Part shown: positions 45,007 through 58,179 of the stretch, one piece after another
Position numbering within the stretch: the stretch's first letter is position 1
Layout of the letters: the number at the start of each line of letters is the position of its first letter
Source of the DNA: Ophryocystis elektroscirrha
Lineage: Eukaryota > Apicomplexa > Conoidasida > Neogregarinorida > Ophryocystidae
NCBI GenBank assembly: GCA_030141585.1
Contig: JAQIFP010000001.1
Span: 248,001 to 312,000, forward strand
Reading direction: 5' to 3'
DNA length: 64,000 nucleotides
Program-made: the position numbers and the translations under genes
The notes under the pieces: generated by a model
What the model was told of the DNA's origin: nothing
Seen by the model: only the letters and a program-made list of their open reading frames with translations
Database searches by the model: none

Positions 45007-45769
45007 CTATTGAGGTTCTTCTTCATAATCAACTGCATCTTCATCTTCTTCGTCTTCTTCTTCATCATATTCATCCTGATCATCATCTTCTTCTTCTCCT
45101 CTATCGTCATCGTCTTCTTCATCTTCCTCGTCATCTTCATCGGCATCTTCAACATCAGGGAACTGAGAAACTGAATCTTTGTCATCTTCATCTTCCTCTT
45201 CATCTTCTTCTTCTTCTTCTTCAGAGTCTATTGAATCACTTAATTCTTCTTTATCAATTTCTTCTTCTCCGCCAGAGACTTCCTCTAAAAAAAATCACAT
45301 TATAATATTTAATGATTGATTTAATTATTCAAAAATAAAATTAATAGTAAATTATGTAAAATAGTTAGTGAGTAAGAACATAAGTTATAATATGTCAAAT
45401 CGTATAATTTATACAAGTTATGTATTACCTTCTGGTATCTCTTCCACGGGCACTATTTCTTCCTCTTCATCAGCCGTTCTTGCTGCTTTCTTTTTTGGCA
45501 TCTTTTTGACGGGATCTATAAAGAAATAATTGCTACTGAACATATACAAAGTTTAAAAGAGTTATGTGTTAAAAATATTAGAAATATAGAGCATATAGAT
45601 CTCATATTATTATGCTTTATAATTATATCAATTTGAATGAGTATTAAAATGAATAATAGATATATTATTTAAATTTAATGTAAGTTTTGCAAATATTAAT
45701 CATTATTTTGATAAAAAATATATATTAAAACATAAGTTCATTACCTCTAGGCCGTTTTTGCTTAGACAT
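45007..45769 (-). CDS. Highly acidic nuclear protein (chaperone-like tail)
   Basis: Three exons. The N-terminus is basic (MSKQKRPR, KKMPKKKAARTADEEE), followed by EEIVPVEEIPEEVSGGEEE, then about 75 residues almost entirely Asp and Glu broken by a few Ser, ending with AVDYEEEPQ. Such acidic tracts occur in histone chaperones and nuclear or nucleolar proteins, but no defined domain is present, so the function is unknown. The basic start could be a nuclear localisation signal. The long A+T/GAA-rich coding strand is biased by the repeat itself. The start ATG (45767-45769) is followed by a short first exon and an intron of about 230 nt. It sits 341 bp upstream of the RPA1 end on the same strand. 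Confidence 0.7.
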
Positions 45770-46110
45770 TATAATTGTTTATATTAAGATGCTAATTAAC
45801 AGATGTGGGTACCTGGATGAAGTTCTGTCACAGCTGTAAAGCCGCATATAATTTTTTACATATAGTAATACCACGAAAAGATACTTGCAACTAATTTAAA
45901 TATATATCAGATACGGTAAAATATATAGTGTATAATGCACTAACACATATGTGTATTTTTCATTAAATTTTCTAATTATATGAAGTCGTCTAAAATATCT
46001 TGGAATTTTTTGGAAAAAAATTATAAGAGATGTTTATTATATAATTTGAAAGTCATTATTGCTGTCAAATGATGTTATTGATGTGTGTGCAATTATAAAT
46101 ATTCAATAAA
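45770..46110. other. Intergenic, nothing recognised
   Basis: A+T-rich DNA between two minus-strand genes (RPA1 end and acidic-protein start). No feature seen. Confidence 0.4.
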
Positions 46111-49100
46111 TTATGTTTCGTCTAATTGATTTTGAAGATAAATTAGCATTCTATTGCATTCTTTTATAAAGTTAGTGTGGCAAGTTGTTATACCATTTGG
46201 ACCAGTTGGTGGATCTGAAGGCATTATTGCATTTAATGGTTCAACGTTAAATAAACGAAATTTAATTTTAGTTTCATCACGATAAGTTTCACTTTTTGCT
46301 TGAATTTTAAATACATACAGTTTATATAGTCTTTGTGTAAAATAGTCTTCATAGTTTTGATATACATCTGTACTTGTATAACTTTGAAATTGAATATCGA
46401 CAAGAGCATCTGGTTCTATATTTCCCATAAGTTGGCTTCCTTTAGCAGCAATAGCAGTACATTTCAAAGATCCTGAATGATCACTTATTTCGATGTTAAG
46501 CAAATATCTTCTAACTGGTTTGTTTACTTGCTTCGAACAATTAGAACAATACGCAGGCTGCAGATTGTTGGAAAAAATATCTTCAGTTTGAGTATCAGGA
46601 ACGGAATCAGAATTATTTTCATTATTTGGTGCTACTTGGGTTACTTTTTTGTTACATGTGGGACACGCTATCCAAAATATGGGGCGCGTTCTATCAATAT
46701 GAGTTAGTACAGCTGTACAATTGAACCAATATCCTTTGTCTTCAAATTCTGCCTCTGATGTATTTGAGGATATTTTTTTATTGATTTCGGCAATGGTTAT
46801 ATGTTCTGAAGTTTTAACATCCATTGACCATGCCAAATTTGTTAAAAACGTGAATTGGATAAATTTACCTTCAGTTGAGTACCAATTTCTCAAAGCTTTG
46901 GTTATTTCGCTATTATCATTAACTTTAATGGTAGTTAATGGATTTGTGCTTATTTTTTTGCCGTTAAACTCATCGACACGAGCATCTAAATTGACAAAGA
47001 AGTGATATTTGATATTTTGTTATAATTTATGTGAAATATTTTATAGACTAAATGGAATAAGTATCTTAGTGTAATAAGTATCAAGTTTCGTTCGTATATA
47101 CATATATATATATCAAGTTTTTATACCTAATGATATTATAATGTTTAAACTATAATAAACTATTTAAACATAATCAACTTTACTTTCAATGAATAAAACA
47201 GGATTTTCCATTGATTTGTTGACTATATTCAAAAGAGGATCTGATGGTTTGTTTCCCCATAATGTCAAATCAATTGACGCTCCTGAATCGTCTACTAAAG
47301 TTATTTCTCGTTTTGCACGAGTTTGTCCCGTCGAACGAGTTAATACGTCAGAAATATCTGCTATACTTATACATACGGCATATAAAGAAATAAGAGTTCC
47401 TTTTGATATTTCAGCTATAGAAGAAATCTTAGATAAAGGTGTTTTTTCTTTTTCAGGTATATTAGGGTCATCTTCAGAAACCCATTGTATAATGGCATCT
47501 TCACTAAATTGAATTTCGTAATTATGTGGAAGATTATTAAATTTCCTATTTGTGGGTCTTAAAATACCTTTTGAAACCAAATATATTTCATTGTCTCGAA
47601 TAATATCATTAAATTTGTCTACTGCTCGATTAAAAAAAGTACAACGTATCGATGAGCTTTTATCTATCAAATCTATAGACAATAATTTGCCTTCTCCTTT
47701 GTTGTTTGAGTAATATTTTGGTTCTTTTTTGTTAATAAATCTTCCTTTTACCAACCATCTGCCTAAGAATGGGTTAAGACTAGCGATTTCAAGTATTTGA
47801 CCTTCTGTTTTACGCGCAATAGGCGCTTTCGGATATCTGTTATATGGCTCTGTTCTTATAGGCGCTGTATTTTCATTTCTACTGGGTTTGAAAGATTTTG
47901 GAGTATTTTCATTATCAGGTTGTGCATTATTAGATACAAATTCATTAAAATGATGCTCTCCCACTTTAGATTTTTTAGGTTCAATCTGTTGGTCATTAAA
48001 TTCTAAGTTAGAAAGATGATTTGATGGTTGATATGGAGTGTTTTGATTTGAAGGAAGCTGATTTTGGACTGTAACTTGTGAATGTTTTGATTGAGGGTAT
48101 TGATTAGGGGGAACGACTGTCTCAATAGTTCGAGGAGGATGCACGGTCGATTCATATTGGTAATGAGGTGATGGGGGAATTTGCGAGTTATAATTTACTT
48201 TTGGAGGTTGGGGCATTTGACATTGTCCTTCTACTGAAGAATTTTGGAACTGGTTCATATGACTTTTATGAAGCGAGTTTAACCCTTGAGTAGTTTGATT
48301 CTGATTTGAATGGAAGTTTTGAGGTTGATTCATTTCATGTAATAATTGATTTTGATTGGTGTGGGTTCTATAAGGCGGGTTTAGACTCTGATTTGAATAA
48401 TGGGTTTGATGATTATTAATTGGTGATATTTGACTTTGTTTTGCATAAGGATTTTCAGTTGGAGGATTTATTGAAGAAGGCTGTAAATTGCTTCTGTGAG
48501 ATAAATCAGGAGATATGTTCAAATATGGATGAGGTTGAGGATTTAAATTGTTGTGATGGTACTGATTATAAGAATTAGAATACTGGAAATCTGGTATTGT
48601 TGAATTGGATTCATGAGGAAGATAAGCTTTATTAATTTCACTATGAACTGAATTATTATTTGACGAAGACTCAGGGTTTTGTAAATTAGCATATTTTGGA
48701 TCATTGAACACTTTATCGTTTTGCATTTTGAAAGACGGTGGGAAAGGTGGAGATGAGTCATACGAATTAGCTTTACTTGAAGCAAATTCCTTTTTTTCGT
48801 AATTTTTAGAATCGACTGAAGTTTTTGAATGTATTTGATGAAGTGGAGGATACTGATTAGGAGGCAATACTTCATATTTGAAGTCTGTAGGGGAATCCAA
48901 TTTTGGTGAGTCTGGCAGTACTTCATAAGTATTTTTACCATTTTTATTAAAGGTTTTAAATCCAGAATTTGTATCATAATTTTGCTGCGGTATCGCAAAT
49001 GGGGTCATAGGAGGATATTTTTGAGCAGCGGTTCCTTCTCCTGAAGAAACATCATTTATCGACGACTGACAGCTAACAAAATCTGGCCTCTCATTATTTG

Positions 49101-49554
49101 TATTTAAGTTTGAGCTGTCATTTTTGTTATTATCAGGACTAGATATTATTTGCAATAATTGAGCTGGAGCACTTTCATAAGGATAAGGAAGCGTTGCTTG
49201 TAGTCCTTGAAACGCATCTGGTACATTCCGCAAAATTGCCATTTTTGATATTACAAAAACTATTTCAGACTTGCCATTTATTCTACGCGCTGAATAATCC
49301 AACAATTGTACAACATCTGCTGGTTTCGGAACGTCACCTTTGACACAGCAATTCAATCCAGTTGTTGTACTACGTACAAGATATCGTGTAGTTGAATTGT
49401 CTTCACATATTTGAGAACCGCCATCAATCAATGAAGCAAAAATTTTGGTTGTTCTTATTTGGACTTGACACATGAGCAAAATTGGTTGCGGCACTGTGCG
49501 CTCCAAAGCTGCATTGTCAAAGACACCAAACGTTAAATCATCAGGAATGGGCAT
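46111..49554 (-). CDS. RPA1: Replication protein A large subunit (RPA1/RPA70)
   Basis: Two exons, about 1070 residues, with an intron near 47000-47165. The N-terminal OB fold includes DVVQLLDYSARRINGKSEIV. DBD-A starts around APIARKTEGQILEIASLNPF with GRWLVKGRFINKKEPKYYSN. DBD-B includes ITLVDDSGASIDLTLWGNKP. DBD-C has its zinc ribbon (CPTCNKK and CSNCSKQ) with FWIACPTCNKKV and ITISDHSGSLKCTAIA-like strands, and ends LIYLQNQLDET. RPA1 binds single-stranded DNA in replication, repair and recombination. The unusual part is a linker of roughly 400 residues between the N-terminal fold and DBD-A, rich in Asn, Gln, Pro, Ser and His. Chosen start MPIPDDLTFGVFDNAALERT has no upstream in-frame extension. 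Confidence 0.93.
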
Positions 49555-49959
49555 TTTAACATTAATTAAAATCCGTATTTTGGTGAAGTGTAATAATTGT
49601 CATGACGGGTGTCATCCAGAAATTTACAGAAAAAAAAAAAAGCATATTTGATTTTTAGCAGTATTAAAATGGTTAATCATAATTCAAAAAAAAAATTTGT
49701 CTAAACGTATATGTTTTGTATGTTAATAAACATTTATTATTTTTATTAACATGATTAAATTGTTTTTTACTATATAATGTAAAACGCTAGAAATAATATT
49801 TACCAATTATATTTATGTAGTAAATATAAATTAACTTAAAGCGAAACTCAATAAAAAATTTTTTTAATGCGTGAATTTTTTAGCTTAATACTTATACAAT
49901 ATTATAATACTTATTATATTAAACGTTCTTGTAATCAATTAATCAGTTCCGTGCACCTA
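49555..49959. promoter_or_regulatory. Divergent promoter region between RPA1 and NOP15
   Basis: The 405 bp between the divergent starts of RPA1 (-) and NOP15 (+) is A+T rich with poly-A and poly-T runs. It should hold both promoters. No gene is seen. Confidence 0.5.
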
Positions 49960-50812
49960 ATGAAGAAAAAAATAGGTAAATTAAGTTAAATATTTCACGT
50001 TTAAATATTTTTCAGTTAATACTGGTGATAAGGAAGAAACTAAGAATATTTCTAAACCCAAAAATATCAAAAAACTTTTAAATGAAGGTTATGTTGAAGA
50101 TAAAAATGATTTGTCTTCAATAATTTACGTCAAAAGATTGGCTCCCGCATTTGAGGAAGCTCAGTTGAGGAAGTTTTTCTCTCAATATGGTGAAATAAAA
50201 AATTTAAGACTGATTCGATCAAAAAGAGTAATATTATTAATATATATACGCATATTATATACACATATAAATAAATGTATGTTTCAATCTATTCGTGTTG
50301 CGAAAAGATTTCCGTAAATATGTAAAATCAATTTTTACAAATATTAATTAGTATATTATATACACTTAATATTTTACTTATATTGAACAGACAGGACGCT
50401 CTAAAAGATATGGCTTCATAGAATTTGAAAGCCCAGAAATAGCTGAAATTGCAGCTACATCAGTCGACAATTATCTCATGTTTGGAAGTATCATGAAAGC
50501 TGAAGTTTTACTCACAAAAAACGTTCCCAAAAGTAAGAAATTACTTTCTGTTGTTCATATGATTTTTTAGCACTATTTACCGACTACTGTAAACATATTA
50601 AAAAGAATTTTAAAGTGAAAATTGAAATGCAACGTAATCTTGAATCTGGTACTTTTTTTATTAATCTTCACTTTGTATTAGCAAAAAAAGCTGTAACACC
50701 TTCAAAGGCTTGGCGTTTAGCAAAGAAAGAAATCAAGCAAGCTAAACTTTTTAAACGTATGAAAATTGATATAAAGCCTTATTTAATGTCTGTTGCTCGT
50801 GAAAAAAAATAA
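49960..50812 (+). CDS. NOP15: Nucleolar RRM protein, NOP15/NIFK-like
   Basis: Four exons. Exon 1 is just MKKKI plus a base, spliced at a short intron to VNTGDKEETKNISK and KKLLNEGYVEDKNDLSS. A single RRM follows: IIYVKRLAPAFEEAQLRKFF, SQYGEIKNLRLIRSK, YGFIEFESPEIAEIAATSVD and LMFGSIMKAEVLL, with RNP2-like IYVKRL and RNP1-like RYGFIEF. The basic C-terminus has PSKAWRLAKKEIKQAKLFKR, ending SVAREKK. A single RRM with a basic tail and the 'YG.IKN.RL.RSKRTGRSK.YGFIEF' pattern match Nop15/NIFK, a pre-60S ribosome-assembly factor. It is convergent with the CTF18-like gene, 119 bp apart. The RRM intron (about 50230-50390) is A+T rich. Confidence 0.85.
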
Positions 50813-50931
50813 TTTCTTTTTTTTTTTTTGTTTATAAGTGAAATTTTTTTCTGAGAAAAAAATAAAATATAAATATTATTCCATAAATGTATATTTATTA
50901 ATAAATTACATACAAATACTTCTTGTTTTTC

Positions 50932-53900
50932 TTATAACAAAAGATTATCAAAAAATTCTTGTATGGAAGGTTGAAAGCGCACAGCCTTAGCATCCCCGCT
51001 TTCATACTTGAATATAAAGTGTCGCAAATTTCTAAAGTCTTCATTGAAAGTTTCATCATATAGTGCTTTATTAGGGATTTGTTTATTGAACTTTTTTTGG
51101 ATAATTTTGCGTTGCATTTCTTTTAGTTTATACATCAAAATATCAACTGACGGCACTGTTTTTAAAAGTTGTAATCGATTGTGTCGTGTGCTAGGCATAG
51201 TCTTGAGAATTTCTTGGTTTTCCTTATTAATTATTTGAATATTTGGTCTTGCTGCAACATTGTAAAGAATTTCTTCAATGTACTGCTTGAATGTTGCGTA
51301 TACATTATTTCGCTGTACAAGTATATATTCATAGTCATCAAATATTTCTTCCTCATTAAAATTATCTGTTATTAAAGATAGTTTGAAAGACTCGGTTTTT
51401 TTCATTTTATTCATAGTTATACTGGTGTATGAATTTATATTCAAAGTGAAGAAACTTTGAAAGAAAAATGGTAAACATGCATCCATTGCATATTTCCCAT
51501 AAGATCTGCGATAATTTTTTATCCTATGCTTCGTTGCATATATATACTGTATTAATTCCTCGTAAACGGATTTGGAATATTTTAGATTATATGTAATAAG
51601 CAATTCCAACGAATGGTGTAATATATTAAGAGGTTCTTGTAAACTTGTATCTCCCAAAGGCAATCCAGGCCCTGTATTATCAATAATTAACGAGAATATG
51701 AATATTTATTCCATATATATATAATATGGAATCAGAAAATGCTCTATATATAATAATTACTTGGCAAATAAGTAAGACTACTATATTTTTTAAATGTCAA
51801 GCGGTCATGGGAGTTTTTCTTTGAAAATAAAATAGTGGGAGTGCACATAACTGTTAGGTAATACAGTATGTCAACTATAAAAGAAAGATCTTTTGGTGTA
51901 TTCTTAAGGGCATCAAATTCAATGTTAGCTATTAAGCTATTAAGTATTTTTATTCTATTATACATAAGTAAATGTATATATTATATACCTTCTTTGTTCT
52001 ATGGATTGACCTTGATTATATACCGTCATTGCATATGGTAATACAGAGGAAAATTGTGATGATTTACAGTACTGTATTATATGTAAAAATAGACATTGGA
52101 TAATCTAAATTATGCCATATATTAACAGTTATTACCCCTGACTGTAAATTAGGTGATTCCAAAGGCATTCTATCATACAAACTTAATAAATCTGAGTACT
52201 GTATAATTCTTATTATTACTGTTTACAGTGAAAATTTGAGACCTTTGAAGAATACGGATCATAAATTTTAATCTATAGTAATATTTAATTTCTATATGTT
52301 TATACTTTATAAAATTGTTCTTGCAGCATTGCTATAAACTTTGTACTATTGCAAACTAATGAGGTTATATTCAATTCATGTCTGTCTAAACAATTTTATT
52401 TCAAAGCTGTTACTTATTTATTTTTTCATCGAAAATGTCTTCTATTATTTTTTGCTCAGGTTCTTTGAGATCAGCAGACAATATTTCCCATATGTCTGGT
52501 AATTTGTCCATATGGAAATCTTTAGTAGTGCTAAAGAAAGTTAGAGACATTTAAACTAAATGTAATTTAGTTTAATTACAATAAAATAATTATCAAATAA
52601 TAGCAGAAAATATATGGGTTAAAATAAAGTGTAAATTAATTATATAAAATTTTGATTATATATTTGATGTACAGTATATTAAATAAATTGTCAATAAAGA
52701 TAGTAAGGTAATAAAGGTTAATTCGAATAAAAATTATGTGGAAATAAACTTACCTAGCTAAAATTTGAAGATTCTGTATACAAACTCTAATATCATGTCT
52801 AGCTAAATCTATTAACTTCGATAAATATTGGGTAGGGATTTTAATTTTCTCACGGTTGATTATATATTCCAGTCTATGAAATTATAACTTATTAAAAAAA
52901 ATTGAACCTTTTGAGTAATTTTTGATTCGAAATTTCTCCATAACTAGCTACTAAAGCTTTCTGACGTAAGTTGCGTAATGCTTTAGAATATATATCTTGA
53001 CAACAACATATAATGGGACTAAAAAGAGCTTTGTGTATTATAAAACGTTTACCGAGTATGTTTATATTTAACAGTAGGAAGTTTTTGACTCAAATAATTT
53101 GCTAATGTATAATCACAATTATCCATGTCATCCAAAAAAAGAAGATAATATCTATGGTATATATAACAACAACTCTTGCATACTTTTTTTTTTTTGCAGG
53201 TTCTTTTTGGAATGTCTGATTCATAAGGGCTGTATCATATGAGCTAATGCTTTGGAATGCTAATTTAATCTGATCTTATTAAATAATTTATATAATTGAT
53301 GTCTTGTACCGATAGAACGTTCATTACTCGCGTCAAATTCTATGATTTCGTAACTAAATTTATTTCTAACATGTGTTTTTTTAATTACCCTGCTTGCCGA
53401 GCTAGTATGCGCACGGTAGACGTTTTTCCGCACCCTGGAGGCCCAGATAAAAGCAGGAATGGATTAAGAGGATTTTTTGCGTTCTATATAAATTAAGTAA
53501 ACGATATTCAGTATAAAAAAAAACACACCTCAGCTTCAGATTTCGGACCAATATTTATAAATCGTTTAAGCCATTGCAAGATTTGCCGATTAGTTGATTC
53601 ATCCGTTAATAAGTCCAAATAACTTTAACAAGTAATATATTATTTTTATAGTACATCAACAAAATATTTAATGTGCTGGTACAGCTAAAGTTCATTTTCC
53701 ATATACAGATATTCGATTATATGTAAATGTGCATATTATTAGAATAAATATATATTAATAAATGAAATGTAGAACTATACAATGAAATGTGTATAATATG
53801 TATATATATATATATATATATAATTATTTAATACATTTATATATATATTAATTAATTTTTGGAATAAAGCGTATGTATGAATTTTGCATATGAATAGATT

Positions 53901-54494
53901 ATAGCATACTTTCTAGGTTGATATTTAACAATCCATGATTCAGGATTAGAAAGATATGCTGTGGTTTTGATATGTTCAGAAGGTTTTTTGGTGATATTTT
54001 CTGGACTGATTCTATGATTCCATATCAATTCATAATTTTTAATTACTGAGGGTGATTTGTTTGCAACCTAATTATGAAAATGAGAATTTGAATCCAATAA
54101 TAAAGTTACTGGGATATAAACTTGTGAGTTAGAAATTAAACAAGTGAAGGATTGACAAAAGGATACATTAGATGGTGATTCCTATTAAATTTTGGAACAT
54201 ATATATATGTAATACATGAATAGTTCCAGTATCAGGTTGTATGGGATTTTTGAGTACTTGGGTATGTAGCCGCTTATATAAAGAAAGATTTTGTAAAACT
54301 ATAAAATCATTCGTTTCTTTTATAAATGCGTTCAGAAATTTATCAGTTTTATCAATAGAAGGTTTTTTTTTTTTTTTTTTTAATTCATCATTAAAATCTA
54401 CGTTAACTTCCAAGGTACGTTTTTTTACAGTTTTATTTTCAATATGTTCCTCAGGTGTATATTCAAATAAAAAATCTATATCATCTATTTGCAT
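50932..54494 (-). CDS. CTF18: Alternative clamp-loader subunit CTF18
   Basis: Multi-exon AAA+ protein. The start MQIDDIDFLFEYTPEEHIEN opens an acidic/basic N-terminal region with poly-Lys. Then NPFLLLSGPPGCGKTSTVR is the Walker A, IYYLLFLDDMDNCD the Walker B-like stretch, and the RFC-box region follows. Around 52900-52980 PIICCCQDIYSKALRNLRQK is clamp-loader-like. The C-terminal 240 residues include KRNYRRSYGKYAMDACLPFF and end GDAKAVRFQPSIQEFFDNLL, the closing 'y.f.eG.s.AVR..v....F' pattern of Ctf18. That C-terminus separates it from RFC1 and Elg1. CTF18-RFC loads PCNA at replication forks and acts in sister-chromatid cohesion. The start lies only 18 bp after the NMD3 stop on the same strand. 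Some exons at 52000-52500 are unclear. Confidence 0.85.
53796..53823. repeat. (TA)n microsatellite in a CTF18 intron
   Basis: About 25 bp of TA repeats in an intron of the clamp-loader gene. Confidence 0.85.
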
Positions 54495-54512
54495 CAGATG
54501 ATGTCTGTCAGC

Positions 54513-56859
54513 TTAGTTTGCCAGTTCCCCGTCATCTATTACAAATTCTTTCAGAGTTTGGTGTAGCTTTTCGAATTTTTCATCAGAAACATAACTGAAA
54601 ACAATAAATATATTTACAGACCATATAATATTAGTGATAATTTATTATTATAAAGTATATTGTTTGAAAAATCTACAATATATTAGATATTATTAACAGA
54701 TTGCGTTACTCTTTTATTAAACAGCTCATATATACTATCAATAAAATGCAAAGTGTAGAAGGCAGGTTTTTTATAAAAACCATATATGCAATAAGTTATT
54801 TAATTTACACTCCTATAGTGCTTTGAAGCCAATGCATTTATAATTAATCGTTTTTTATTCAAATTACTTTTCAGACAACTCGGGAAATTTATCTTCAAGA
54901 TCTTCCTCCAATTCATCTACATCCATTTCTTCCTGATTTTTAATGTTTTTGGGTCTTTCCATTTCCAATTTCTTATATTTATTTTGACGTGATCTAATAC
55001 GTTTCTTTTTTACCAATATAACATTATATTGCATCTGTATAAAAAATGATTTAAATAAGCGTTACCTCTGTTGAAATATCAATTTTATCCCCGGCTATAT
55101 TCAATGTTGTTAAATCGTATCCTAATAATGTGTCACCAGGGTAAATATGATTCAAATGTGTCAATACAATGTGTCTTCTGTCATTAACGCCTAGGTCTTT
55201 AACAGCAGCTAGCTCAACTTCATGTAGTGAGATTTTTTGAGAAGGATTCTTGTAATTTTGGACTTTCTCAACATTCAGTACAATAAATTCAGTTAAGTGA
55301 CGTTTATTTAAAACTGAAAAAAACCAATTTCTTACATATAATATCCAAAATATATGATATCTCATATTAAAATAATATACAATATATAATACTTGATATA
55401 CAATACATAATATGTAAGGCTATATAAGTATGTATCTATATATATATCTATTTATGTACATATATAACAATAGTTTATATAGTATAAGCATTTTATTAGA
55501 TTAAATTCAAATACCTACTTGAATTAAATGGGAATTTCCAGTATTTTTCGGAAGCTATAGCTAAACTTTTAGCTGTAAAGGGATCTATCAAATATATATC
55601 AGTTGTAATTTTAAGACACAACAGAAATTGACTACTTCCTCCATAAACTTGGGATGCAATATTGCGAGGTAAATAAACCTATAAATCAATAGACATTGTT
55701 TTTATCTAAATGAATATGTCGTATATATTATATTTTATAGTGTGAACTTAATTGCAAACAATTTTGTATAGTGAAAGAGGTTTATGAAATGAAGTATAGA
55801 AATGATTTGATTAAACATACCAGATCGTCTCTACATATTGTACACACATCGACTGCATAAGTGTGTTTAAAAAAAGCTGTATTGCTCTTAGGATCATGAG
55901 AAATCATTTGGGATGCATACTTAATTTTAACTGGAAGGGCTGCATTTACAAACTGAGCAAATCGTTGCGCTCTTGATCTTGACGAAAACTGAAAATCAAT
56001 GCCGTCTGGAGCTTCCAAGATTCTTAAAACTTTCTACATAATAACAATAAATGACGACACAGTATAAATTGACTTAATTATAATTATAAAATTTTACAAA
56101 GTATATATATTTATTTATAACTAATAACAATTATTACAAGAAGATATACCCAATTTCGTCAATATGAAATATCGGTATATTTTTATATAATTTTGTGGAA
56201 ATATTCAAGAATAATTGCCAATGATTATCTATTACTACATTAAACTATTAAAATATATTTAATATGTCGTATTTACTTAAGTATATTTCTAAACGATTTC
56301 AAACATTATAAATTCGTACCTCGTGAAGATTATAGCGTAAAATTAATTGTTCAAGATATAAAAGGGAACGTTTATGAGCAACTCTTTGGCGTACTTGAAC
56401 TACAGCGTGCCATATATGAGGGGTAAATGCTTGTTTGCAATCATCACATTGAGTAGGTATAATTTTAAATTCTACTACACAGTCCTGTTCTACAATAACT
56501 CCTAACTGGCATTCTTGCTGTACTACTAATTTGATACGTATACGGCGACTATGAGGTTCCGTGTACAAAAACTGAGCATCTACCAAACGTAAACCATTTT
56601 TTTTTTGGAGTGCTTTTATTTTTTTCAAACAAAGCGCCAATAGTTCATTAGACTCCCATGTACATGCCATCCAAGGTGGACGTTGATATCTTTCACAATG
56701 CTTACAATGAGACACTGTTAAACTTTTCTCAATTATTTCTGTTATATCAATTCGTTCTTCTAAACAGCTTGTACATGTTGCCAATAAATTGGCTTCAATT
56801 TTTTGACCACAGCGGCAACATAGAATGCAGCTTGGACTAGAAAGTATTACACTTTCCAT
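54513..56859 (-). CDS. NMD3: 60S ribosomal export adaptor NMD3
   Basis: Multi-exon protein of about 500 residues. The N-terminus MESVILSSPSCILCCRCGQK has CxxC pairs (CCRCG, CTSC, CKHC) forming the zinc-binding NMD3 domain, then ERYQRPPWMACTWESNELLA, KNGLRLVDAQFLYTEPHSRR and RIKLVVQQEC. Later come DGIDFQFSSRSRAQRFAQFV, ANALPVKIKYASQMISHDPK-like strands and KRHLTEFIVLNVEKVQNY with DDRRHIVLTHLNHIYPGDT-like text. The C-terminus ends with VILVKKKRIRSRQNKYKK and an acidic DELEEDLEDKFPELSEK segment typical of the NES/NLS-bearing tail. NMD3 binds the large subunit at the A and E sites and carries it out of the nucleus. Exons run over introns of 35-300 nt. The stop lies 18 bp before the CTF18 start. 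Confidence 0.92.
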
Positions 56860-57009
56860 TTTCTTAATAATAAAAGGTCTAATAACTGTCCGGCACTACC
56901 GATCCGTACTTTCTGCTTCTATTATTTCAAGAAGCTTTACAGCAAACACTTCATTTTAAACAATACAATAATATATTATTAGTTCAATATGCAAAGTTTT
57001 AAAGCTTTA

Positions 57010-58179
57010 TTAGTAGTAAGTTGAAATGGACTGATGTTCGAGAGAATTTGAAATAATATAAAACTATATATATTAATATATTTACACTGTCACTAATACT
57101 TGTAAATATATACATTTGTTTGAGAACTTGATGAATATGATCACTATCATGTTTGTTTGATATAATCTTCAGCATATCAAGTAATTCATGAATCAGTACC
57201 TCCATTTATATCTTTCTGTGAGAAAAAATCGAGTTAAAATTTATTCATTACCTCGAAATGTTTTTTAATATTTTCTAACTTCTTCTTTTCTAATATTGTA
57301 TGAATTCTTTTTCTATGTACCCAGTTTTTCTGTATTTTTTAACTCTATGAAAATAGTTATGAGTTTGAATTTACCTTCCAGTTCTTCGCTCAACTTTGCA
57401 GTTTGATCTGTAATATTAGTAAATAATAAAATCATTGACCTGATAAAGCTTTGTTATGCTTTTGTATCTGAAATTAGTCTTTAATTGAATAAGTAATTTA
57501 CTTTTTGTTCTAGTTTATTTTTATTGAGTTCTTCCAACGATTCTTCGTACTCCTCTGTTAAAATGCGTTGCCATATTTCAATCGTTTAACCTTTTTCAAG
57601 TTTCATAGCTCTCTCATGTCTTGCTCTTTCCAGGTTTGCTTCAGCTAAGCAAAAATAAATTAGATGACTATATAGATGATCAGAATTTAGTATTCAAAAT
57701 GGGAGCTTATACAAAATTTACTATTATAAATTTACTATAGTAGGGCACCTGTTCGTTTATCTTGGCGAGCTGCTTCTATTTTCAAGTTTTCTAAGCGCCT
57801 TAATTCTGCCGCTTTTTGATTAGCTAGTTGCTCTTTCGCAATTTCTTATGCTGCTTTGAAAATTTTTTTTTCTTATGAAACCTGCTATTGCTTCTCGTGA
57901 TTGCTGTCCTATAACTTGATCTTCAATAGCTTGTGCAAGTTTCTCATTTTCTTTTAGAGATCCCACGCTGAAGTTTATTCATGTTATTAATATAGATAAC
58001 CTGTGTCCAAATACTTTTTTGTTTTTGTACTGGCTGCCTGGCGTTAAATTAACTTCATCGGTTATAATTGCTGTATGTGGTTTATTGATTTTGTGTTGTT
58101 TCTGGGTTGTATAGCCATAATTTGTGTAGATCAATGACAATATAATTAATAGAATTTTATTTTGAATTAAAGCACTCAT
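57010..58179 (-). CDS. Secreted or ER coiled-coil protein of unknown function
   Basis: At least eight short exons, joined over introns as small as 31 nt. The N-terminus MSALIQNKILLIILSLIYTN is a signal peptide. The mature part is polar then coiled coil: VGSLKENEKLAQAIEDQVIG, EIAKEQLANQKAAELRRLEN, AEANLERARHERAMKLEKE, EYEESLEELNKNKLEQK, DQTAKLSEELE and LEKKKLENIKKHFE. Two ends are possible. A conventional acceptor gives a stop at 57186 (KDINGGTDS). An alternative acceptor inside ATGGAG gives VLIHELLDMLKIISNKHDSD, HIHQVLKQMYIFTSISDS and a stop at 57010. I do not recognise it. The signal peptide with a heptad-rich body suggests a lumenal or secreted structural protein. Confidence 0.55.
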
